17,843 nt of DNA. Origin: Bacillota bacterium (GTDB taxonomy: Bacteria; Bacillota; Clostridia; Lachnospirales; Cellulosilyticaceae). The number at the start of each line of letters is the position of its first letter. Positions within the stretch are counted from its first letter, which is position 1. The translations under genes and the position numbers were made by a program. Positions 7,456 to 12,367 of this stretch are shown piece after piece. The notes below the pieces were generated by a model. That model ran no database searches and was not told the origin of the DNA. It was given only the letters and a program-made list of their open reading frames with translations. The stretch is from the NCBI GenBank assembly GCA_023457875.1, contig JAEXBC010000460.1, forward strand, positions 1-17,843, given 5' to 3'.

Positions 7456-7817
7456 GAATTTTCAATATGTTTTTTTAATGCAGCAAAACTTTCCTCGCTA
7501 ATAACGTGTTCTATTTTACATGCATCTTGGTCAGCAGTTTCTTTATTAACCCCCAGATGTTCAAGCCAAGCTGAAAGCAGGGTGTGCCTTTCGTAAATCA
7601 TTGAGGCAATGTCTTTTCCGGAAGGCGTCAAATAGATGAAACCTTCATCAGTAACGGTGATTAAGTTTTTTTCGCGAAGGTTTTTCATAGCCACGCTAAT
7701 GCTAGACTTTTTAAATCCAAGCTCATGAGCAATGTCGATAGAGCGTACAACAGGATATATTTTACTTAATACTAAAATGGTTTCTAGATAATTTTCGGCG
7801 GATTCGTTGATATGCAT
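7452..7817 (-). CDS. DtxR/MntR-family metal-dependent transcriptional regulator
   Basis: A 121-residue two-domain regulator. It has an N-terminal winged helix (about 1-65, with SIDIAHELGFKKSSISVAMKNL as the helix-turn-helix), then the helical dimerisation and metal-binding domain. The C-terminal SH3-like domain of DtxR/IdeR is absent, as in MntR. Aligning by eye, the primary site keeps E12, H78, C100, E103 and H104. The Cys in DACKIEHVIS matches DtxR Cys102 rather than the Glu of MntR, and N9 replaces MntR Asp8. This favours Fe(II) over Mn(II) sensing, with caution. An AGAGGT ribosome site precedes the ATG, and a strong promoter lies upstream. It is convergent with the GyrI-like gene and divergent from the DUF2325 gene, whose promoter carries palindromes it could bind. 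Confidence 0.9.
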   Translation of the reverse strand: MHINESAENYLETILVLSKIYPVVRSIDIAHELGFKKSSISVAMKNLREKNLITVTDEGFIYLTPSGKDIASMIYERHTLLSAWLEHLGVNKETADQDACKIEHVISEESFAALKKHIENS

Positions 7818-7866
7818 AAGGATACCTCTTCATCAAATAGTAGAAAAACATAATAAAATATTAAAT

Positions 7867-7895
7867 AGTATAGCATATAACCAGCCGTATATCAA
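7867..7895 (-). promoter_or_regulatory. Promoter of the DtxR-family regulator gene
   Basis: On the minus strand TTGATA (7895-7890) is followed after 17 bases by TATACT (7872-7867), and TG precedes the -10 by one base (extended -10). It is a near-ideal vegetative promoter, about 50 bases upstream of the gene. No copy of the TTAGT-N4-ACTAA palindrome overlaps it. Confidence 0.7.
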
Positions 7896-7963
7896 ACTTT
7901 TAAGGTGAGTCAGCACCATAGGTATTAAAAAATGAAGAAGTTTGGTAGATTTAGAAAAAGATA

Positions 7964-7995
7964 TTGCTAAACCTTTCGGGTTAGTGTATACTAAC
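7964..7995 (+). promoter_or_regulatory. Promoter with overlapping DtxR-like palindromic operator
   Basis: TTGCTA (7964-7969), a 17-base spacer and TATACT (7987-7992) make a good vegetative promoter. The palindrome GTTAGT-GTAT-ACTAAC (7980-7995) covers the -10 element, the classic position for repression. TTAG-type dyads are typical of the DtxR/IdeR family, and a DtxR-type gene is next door on the other strand. A second copy lies at 8252-8267. Confidence 0.6.
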
Positions 7996-8251
7996 TAATA
8001 AGAATGAAACTCAAAATATAAAAACAAAGGTGCGAATATTTTAGTACATATGCTATTTAAAGATAGTAAAAAGGTAGAATCCATGAAAAAAGACGATGAT
8101 TACAGTGTATCAAAGTTATGTATGATCCTCATATTGGTGAGTGTGTTCTAAGACACTTTGAAGAAATAGTCAATATAAACAGGTAAAAAGGACATATGAG
8201 TATAATTCACTTGATTCATAAAGGATATAAGATAGGTAAATGCGAATACGG
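7996..8251 (+). other. Long leader with tiny open frames, possibly a decayed small gene
   Basis: The 250 bases between the two palindromes hold no convincing intact gene. One frame starts at ATG 8050 or 8083 and ends at TAA 8151 (MKKDDDYSVSKLC... 22 residues from 8083, with a weak AAGGTAG site). A second frame reads MYDPHIGECVLRHFEEIVN from ATG 8118 to about 8187. A single frameshift near 8112 would join them into one protein of about 45 residues, so this may be a broken small gene or a leader peptide. I do not recognise the product, and it does not look like FeoA. Confidence 0.3.
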
Positions 8252-8267
8252 GTTAGTTAAAACTAAC
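8252..8267 (+). promoter_or_regulatory. Second DtxR-like palindromic operator
   Basis: GTTAGTT-AA-AACTAAC is a perfect 7-bp inverted repeat, set just before the GGAGG ribosome site of the DUF2325 gene. It shares CGGGTTAGT-N4-ACTAAC with the palindrome at 7980-7995, including the CGG flank. As RNA it could also form a small hairpin next to the ribosome site. Confidence 0.6.
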
Positions 8268-8286
8268 AACAAGGAGGTTATAATTT

Positions 8287-8589
8287 ATGAGTGTAGTTAT
8301 TATTGGTGGACATGATCGAATGGCTTGTGAGTATAAGAAAATATGTAAGCAATATCGTTGTAAGGCGAAGATTTTCACACAAATGCCAGCAAAACTGCGT
8401 AATCAGATTGGAAGACCTGATTTAATTGTATTATTCACAAATACAGTATCTCATAAGATGGTAAAATGCGCAGTTGCTGAGGCAGAAAAAAATAATGCCG
8501 AAGTCGTAAGATGCCATTCAAGTAGCGGAAGCGCCTTATATGACATCTTAGAAAAGGCTTGCAAAAATGTACAAGTAAGCATAAAGTAA
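8287..8589 (+). CDS. DUF2325 domain-containing protein
   Basis: A 100-residue protein that is almost all DUF2325 domain: MSVVIIGGHDRMACEYKKIC at the start, a central RPDLIVLFTNTVSHKMV strand-helix, and AEVVRCHSSSGSALYDIL near the end. The fold is Rossmann-like and the biochemical role is not established. In Firmicutes, small DUF2325 genes are often found near ferrous-iron transport (feo) genes, which fits the DtxR-like operators here, but no feoA or feoB is present. AAGGAGG at 8271-8277 gives a sound start. The dienelactone-hydrolase-like gene follows after about 75 bases without a clear terminator, so the two may be co-transcribed. Confidence 0.82.
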   Translation: MSVVIIGGHDRMACEYKKICKQYRCKAKIFTQMPAKLRNQIGRPDLIVLFTNTVSHKMVKCAVAEAEKNNAEVVRCHSSSGSALYDILEKACKNVQVSIK

Positions 8590-8663
8590 TATAAAAAGCT
8601 CATTATCTTTAGTTTTTGGAAGTTAAAAATGATGATTTCATAAAAAGTGGAGGAAATTCTAAG

Positions 8664-9272
8664 TTGCTTCAGTATATTAACCGTAATCAAACTGCACTTA
8701 TTGTTTTACATGAAATTTATGGCATCAATAAGCATATTGATGAAGTATGCCATGCCTATCATATGGAAGGCTACGATGTCTATTGCCCCAATTTACTTCA
8801 AGAAAAAGGCCCCTTTACCTATAATGAAGTTGATGAGGCTTACGGATATTTTATGAATCACATTGGTTTTGAGATATACATTGAGATTAATCAAGAGATT
8901 GAGAAGCTAAAAAAGCGCTATGAAAAAGTATTTGTAATAGGGTTCAGTATAGGTGCTACAATTGCATGGCGGTGTAGCGAGAACAACCTTTGTGATGGTG
9001 TGATCTGTTGTTATGGCTCAAGGATCAGAGACTATTTATCTGTTTTGCCAAAGGTACCTGTATTAGTAGCCTTTGCCAAACATGATACATTTCAAGTTCA
9101 TCCTATCGCTCAAATACTTAAGGAGAAAGAGAAGACAGATGTACATATTATGGATGCAAATCATGGGTTTTATAATCCTTATTCAAGTCATTATAATCAA
9201 ATCGCATCAAGTCAATTTAATCAGATCCAAAAGGCTTTCTTAACTATTCATAAGGCATCAACCAGTAAATGA
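8664..9272 (+). CDS. Dienelactone hydrolase-like alpha/beta hydrolase
   Basis: An alpha/beta hydrolase of the dienelactone hydrolase group. After a first strand (TALIVLHEIYGINKHI) it shows the cap-entry segment YDVYCPNLL, the nucleophile elbow GFSIG with Ser in place of the Cys of classical enzymes, the acid residue in AFAKHD, and the catalytic His in DANHGF. Such enzymes cleave small esters or lactones in the cytoplasm; the substrate here is unknown. Start choice: no ATG is available. TTG 8664 lies ten bases after GGAGG (8649-8653) and gives 202 residues; an upstream in-frame TTG at 8616 would give 218 but lacks a ribosome site. The stop codon lies inside a large hairpin. Confidence 0.8.
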   Translation: MLQYINRNQTALIVLHEIYGINKHIDEVCHAYHMEGYDVYCPNLLQEKGPFTYNEVDEAYGYFMNHIGFEIYIEINQEIEKLKKRYEKVFVIGFSIGATIAWRCSENNLCDGVICCYGSRIRDYLSVLPKVPVLVAFAKHDTFQVHPIAQILKEKEKTDVHIMDANHGFYNPYSSHYNQIASSQFNQIQKAFLTIHKASTSK

Positions 9273-9296
9273 TACCATTTACCTTGTTGATGCCTT
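9252..9296 (+). repeat. Two-part hairpin across the end of the hydrolase gene
   Basis: An 11-bp perfect outer stem (AAGGCATCAAC at 9252-9262, GTTGATGCCTT at 9286-9296) and a 7-bp inner stem (GTAAATG at 9265-9271, CATTTAC at 9276-9282) with an ATAC loop. It includes the stop codon. There is no T-run on either strand, so it is not a standard terminator, though it may stop or protect transcripts from both convergent genes. Confidence 0.6.
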
Positions 9297-9307
9297 AAGT
9301 CTTAAAG

Positions 9308-9324
9308 AATAGGGTAATCCTATT
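9308..9324 (-). terminator. Weak terminator-like hairpin of the Crp/Fnr gene
   Basis: AATAGG (9308-9313) and CCTATT (9319-9324) pair around a 5-base loop at the very end of the Crp/Fnr gene. On the minus strand it is followed only by CTTTAAG, so the T-run is poor. Confidence 0.3.
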
Positions 9325-10000
9325 ATTGAATAAGTTCTTTAAGCTTCTGCACATTTATAAGCGTCATTCCTCCCCGCGATAATTCCACCCAGCCCTCAGA
9401 TGCAAAGTACTTAAGCATACGGGAGACCACCTCTCTAGCGCTTCCTATGTATTTTGCGATTTGTTCATGGGTTAATTTAATCGTTGGGGATTTACTTTTA
9501 GTGGCCTCATCTAGCAAAAAGATGGCAAGGCGTTTGTCAAAGCTCATAAAAAGAATTTGCTCCATGGCCCACATCACTTCAGAGAATTTTTCCATGGTCA
9601 TTTTATAAGAGAAATTCTCTACGTAAACGTTACTAGCCATAAGCTTAGAAAAAGCAGCACTATGGATAAGTAGAACCTCACTATCCTCCTGAGCATCCAC
9701 ATGGATATCAAAGGTAATATTTTGTAAAAGGCAGGAGGCTGAAAGTATACAGATATCTCCAGAATATAAACGATAGAGGGTGACTTCTTTACCCTTATCA
9801 GAGAGCATATAAGAACGAATACAGCCTGATTTCACTAAGATAACCCCGACACAATCATTTTCACCATGATGGATACATTCTCCTTGTTGGTAATGCACCA
9901 CAGAGGTGTGATGGAGTAAAAGTTCCTGTTCTTCGTTACTTAATTTATCCCAAATACGAAATGCATTTTTTAGAAAAGAGGTATTTTCTTCTTTGAGCAC
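9323..10000 (-). CDS. Crp/Fnr-family transcriptional regulator
   Basis: A 225-residue regulator with an N-terminal cyclic-nucleotide-binding-type beta barrel (about 15-130, with GVILVKSGCIRSYMLSDKGKEVTLYRLYSGD), a long dimerisation helix, and a C-terminal winged helix (about 165-220) with LTHEQIAKYIGSAREVVSRMLKYF. The recognition helix carries R-E-x-x-S-R as in Crp/Fnr proteins. Cysteines at 42, 50, 60, 84 and 90, notably the CILSASC pair, could sense redox or sulfur state; no N-terminal Fnr-type [4Fe-4S] cluster of cysteines is present. The start codon is GTG with AGGAGG six bases upstream. It lies immediately downstream of the CoA-disulfide reductase gene, and matching boxes in the divergent promoter region nearby suggest it controls the sulfur genes. 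Confidence 0.92.
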   Translation of the reverse strand: MLKEENTSFLKNAFRIWDKLSNEEQELLLHHTSVVHYQQGECIHHGENDCVGVILVKSGCIRSYMLSDKGKEVTLYRLYSGDICILSASCLLQNITFDIHVDAQEDSEVLLIHSAAFSKLMASNVYVENFSYKMTMEKFSEVMWAMEQILFMSFDKRLAIFLLDEATKSKSPTIKLTHEQIAKYIGSAREVVSRMLKYFASEGWVELSRGGMTLINVQKLKELIQ

Positions 10001-10020
10001 AATTTGCCTCCTATGATATC

Positions 10021-10035
10021 AATCACAAAGTAAAG
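10021..10035 (-). promoter_or_regulatory. Weak third Crp/Fnr-type box upstream of the regulator gene
   Basis: On the minus strand CTTTACTTTGTGATT resembles the GTNAC-N3-GTNAC boxes found upstream of the sulfur genes, with one mismatch in each half. It is centred about 28 bases before the GTG start, downstream of a possible -10 (TATACT), a position that would suit self-repression. A broader inverted repeat (CAAAGTAAA at 10026, TTTACTTTG at 10056) overlaps it. Confidence 0.35.
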
Positions 10036-10064
10036 TTATTATTGAATATAGTATATTTACTTTG

Positions 10065-10097
10065 AGTAAAAGCCACAATAGAAATGCGGCTTTTACT
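10065..10097 (-). terminator. Hairpin downstream of the CoA-disulfide reductase gene
   Basis: A perfect 10-bp stem (AGTAAAAGCC at 10065-10074, GGCTTTTACT at 10088-10097) with a 13-base loop lies three bases beyond the minus-strand reductase gene. T residues lie within the stem, not after it, so termination strength is uncertain. Confidence 0.45.
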
Positions 10098-10099
10098 GT

Positions 10100-11800
10100 T
10101 TATGAAAAATTATATTGGGTGACAATAGGTGTTCTTTTTTCTGTTTGATCTTTGAAATATTCATAGAAACAGATGCCTAAAAAGCTACCGGTTACGTTCA
10201 CAACATTGTTAAAACCTAAATGCTGTAAGGCAAGAACAGCATTATAGCTTCGCTGTCCACTTCGACAGTGCACATAAACGATTCTATCCTTTGGAATTTC
10301 TGAGGTTCTTTCACGAAGCTGGCTAAGTGGAATGTTTAGTGAATCCTTGAGATGACCTCTTTGATATTCATTTTCTTCTCGCACATCTAAGAAAAAGGCA
10401 CCTTGCTCTAGAAGTGGTCTTACCTGATCAATAGTGATTTGTTTGAAGTCACCAGATAGCAAGTTACTTGCAATATATCCTGCATAGTTTACAACATCCT
10501 TTGCTGTACCAAAGGGTGGGGCATAGCAAAGTTCTAAATCTTTTAAGTCTTCAACGGTTCCACCAAATTTAATGGCAGTGGCTATAATATCTACCCGTTT
10601 ATCTGTATTACCTTTTCCAATTGCCTGCGCACCTAATATTTTACCAGTAGGGATTTCGTAGAGTAGCTTAAAGAACATAGGATGACTATTAGGCATAATC
10701 CCAACTTTATCGTTTGCTATAAGAAATACTTTGTCATATCGTATAGGAAGGTGTAGCGCCTTGATTAGGTTTTCATTCAAGCCAGTAGAAGCACCATTAT
10801 AGTCAAATACCTTAATCGCGCTGCTACCTATATAGCCACCATGAAGAGCTATCTTGCCATTGATATGATCAGCTACGGCGCGAGCTTGCTTTTGAGCAGG
10901 ACCAGCTAAAGAAATTTTGGTTTTAGCGCCTGTTTGTGCGTGAAGCACTTCAATGGCATCTCCTACAGCATAAATATCAGGATCATTGGTCTGATAATGG
11001 TCATTCACTAGAATAGCGCCAGTTTCACCTAATGCTAAGCCGGCACCAACCGCTAAGCTGGTTTCTGGAACTACGCCAATTGCCATAATCACTGCATCAG
11101 CGGCTACTGAACGTCCAGATTCTAAAGTAATGCTTTGCTTTTCAAAGCTATTTACCTTATCGCCTAGGATCAGGTTGATACCATGATCCATCATTTCTTT
11201 ATGAAAAACTTGGACCATATCTTCATCAAAGGGCCTTAGAATCTGAGAGGCTGCTTCGATAAGACTCACCTCATAACCACCTTCCCGTAAGTTCTCGGCT
11301 ACTTCAATACCGATATAGCCCCCACCGATCACCGCAATATGCTTTGCTTGATGGGTTGTGATAAAATCTTTAATACCCGTAATATCTACCACGTTACGTA
11401 AGCTAAAGGTAGGCATTTGGTCAAGGCCTTTAAAGCTTGGCATAATTGGTTTTGCACCAGGCGATAGAATAAGCTTATCATAACTTTCGGTATAGGTGCT
11501 ATTTGAAAGTACATCCTTTACCGTAACCGTTTTAGCTTCCCGATTAATCCCTATCACTTCTTGGTTAACTCTTGCCTCAATATGATATTGAGAGAGGAAT
11601 TTGCTTGGATTCATCATCACTAGGCTTTCAGCCTTTTTTATTGTATCACTTAAGTAGTAGGGGAGTGAGCAGTTTGAGAAAGAAGTGTGAGGACCTTTTT
11701 CAAACATAATGATCTCATCTGTTTCACTATGACGTCTTAATCTGGCAGCTGCAGAAGCGCCACCTGCAACACCACCTACAATAAGAATTTTCCTACTCAT
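10100..11800 (-). CDS. CoA-disulfide reductase with C-terminal rhodanese domain
   Basis: A 566-residue FAD- and NAD(P)H-dependent enzyme. Order: FAD-binding motif IVGGVAGGASAAARLRR (7-23), the single active-site Cys in SFSNCSLPYY (C44, where most relatives have NCGLPYY), NAD(P)H-binding IAVIGGGYIGIEVAE (about 155-170), the second FAD motif with AVGDA, the pyridine nucleotide-disulfide dimerisation domain with LCYAPPFGTAKD, and a rhodanese domain (about 465-550) with active site HCRSGQRS (C512). Related fusions reduce CoA disulfide, CoA persulfide or polysulfide. GGAG precedes the ATG, and the one-domain rhodanese gene lies 14 bases upstream, so they form an operon. The rhodanese ending NVTGSFLGICFYEYF departs from the usual GG-x-W pattern. 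Confidence 0.93.
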   Translation of the reverse strand: MSRKILIVGGVAGGASAAARLRRHSETDEIIMFEKGPHTSFSNCSLPYYLSDTIKKAESLVMMNPSKFLSQYHIEARVNQEVIGINREAKTVTVKDVLSNSTYTESYDKLILSPGAKPIMPSFKGLDQMPTFSLRNVVDITGIKDFITTHQAKHIAVIGGGYIGIEVAENLREGGYEVSLIEAASQILRPFDEDMVQVFHKEMMDHGINLILGDKVNSFEKQSITLESGRSVAADAVIMAIGVVPETSLAVGAGLALGETGAILVNDHYQTNDPDIYAVGDAIEVLHAQTGAKTKISLAGPAQKQARAVADHINGKIALHGGYIGSSAIKVFDYNGASTGLNENLIKALHLPIRYDKVFLIANDKVGIMPNSHPMFFKLLYEIPTGKILGAQAIGKGNTDKRVDIIATAIKFGGTVEDLKDLELCYAPPFGTAKDVVNYAGYIASNLLSGDFKQITIDQVRPLLEQGAFFLDVREENEYQRGHLKDSLNIPLSQLRERTSEIPKDRIVYVHCRSGQRSYNAVLALQHLGFNNVVNVTGSFLGICFYEYFKDQTEKRTPIVTQYNFS

Positions 11801-11814
11801 ACCATCATCTCCTT

Positions 11815-12135
11815 CTATTTTCTATATTTTCCTGTGTATGACCCTATACCACCCATTACATTAACCACATCAAATCCAGCTTTTTTAAGGGCAGAAGCAG
11901 TACGCTGACTTCTCATGCCAGATTGACACATAATATAATATTTTTGATTTTTGTCTAGATACTTCTCAGGCATAGCTAAAAGTGTATCCATAGGAATGTG
12001 TTTAGACTTTTGAATGCTTTCTCGTGCATATTCATTATTTTCTCTGATGTCAATAAGTTGAATATCATCAAGTATGGGATCTAAATCGTTAACGTGAATA
12101 TGATCTACGTTATTGTTATTTAAAAATGAGAACAT
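11815..12135 (-). CDS. Single-domain rhodanese-like sulfurtransferase
   Basis: A 106-residue rhodanese with LIDIRENNEYARESI, KHIPMDTL, and the active-site loop MCQSGMRS (C70), followed by ASALKKAGFDVVNVMGGIGSYTGKY. It carries sulfane sulfur as a Cys persulfide, which the downstream CoA-disulfide reductase could release or use. The start at 12135 has AAGGAGG eight bases upstream. The longer in-frame ATG at 12174 lies upstream of the predicted transcript start and is rejected. It is the first gene of a two-gene minus-strand operon with the reductase. Confidence 0.92.
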   Translation of the reverse strand: MFSFLNNNNVDHIHVNDLDPILDDIQLIDIRENNEYARESIQKSKHIPMDTLLAMPEKYLDKNQKYYIMCQSGMRSQRTASALKKAGFDVVNVMGGIGSYTGKYRK

Positions 12136-12165
12136 TTTTATTCCTCCTTTTTTATCTATAACCCT

Positions 12166-12207
12166 ATTATACACAAATCGTTCAAAAAAATATGTAACTA
12201 TGTCACA
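12166..12207 (-). promoter_or_regulatory. Promoter and Crp/Fnr-type box of the rhodanese-reductase operon
   Basis: On the minus strand TATAAT (12171-12166) has no good -35 element at 17 bases. Instead a palindrome, written on the plus strand as TGTAACTATGTCACA (12193-12207), is centred at 12200, about 41 bases upstream of the expected start near 12159. That is the class II position for Crp/Fnr activators. Its halves read TGTAAC and TGTGAC, related to the Crp half-site. Confidence 0.62.
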
Positions 12208-12262
12208 ATTCTCCCGCTATTTACTAAAGAGCATAAATATAATAGAGAAACCTATACTAATA

Positions 12263-12304
12263 AGTAACTTAGTCACTGAAATAAATCTAGGATATTTATA
12301 TAGT
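12263..12304 (+). promoter_or_regulatory. Promoter and Crp/Fnr-type box of the four-domain fusion gene
   Basis: AGTAACTTAGTCACT (12263-12277) repeats the GTAAC-N3-GTCAC core of the box at 12193-12207. It is centred at 12270; a -10 element TATAGT lies at 12299-12304, placing the start near 12311, about 41 bases from the box centre. No good -35 is visible. The same class II geometry is thus seen on both arms of this divergent region. Confidence 0.62.
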
Positions 12305-12367
12305 ATAGATAAGCATATAGATATTTATTTAACAAATTAGGCACAAGTAGAAAAGAGGAGGATGCAT

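Noticed and set aside
7910..7930. GGTG-AGTCAG-CACC stem between the dtxR-like promoter and the plus-strand promoter
   Set aside because: A four-base stem without a T-run, too small to call.
8287..8589. DUF2325 protein as a FeoA-type iron transport protein
   Set aside because: The sequence has the DUF2325 Rossmann-like pattern and not the SH3-like FeoA fold.
12136..12174. Longer N-terminus for the rhodanese gene (ATG at 12174)
   Set aside because: The ATG lies upstream of the predicted transcript start, and a strong AAGGAGG site supports the start at 12135.
12113..12340. Plus-strand 75-codon open frame across the divergent promoter region
   Set aside because: No ribosome site. It covers both Crp/Fnr boxes and promoters and overlaps the rhodanese start, and its composition is that of AT-rich intergenic DNA.
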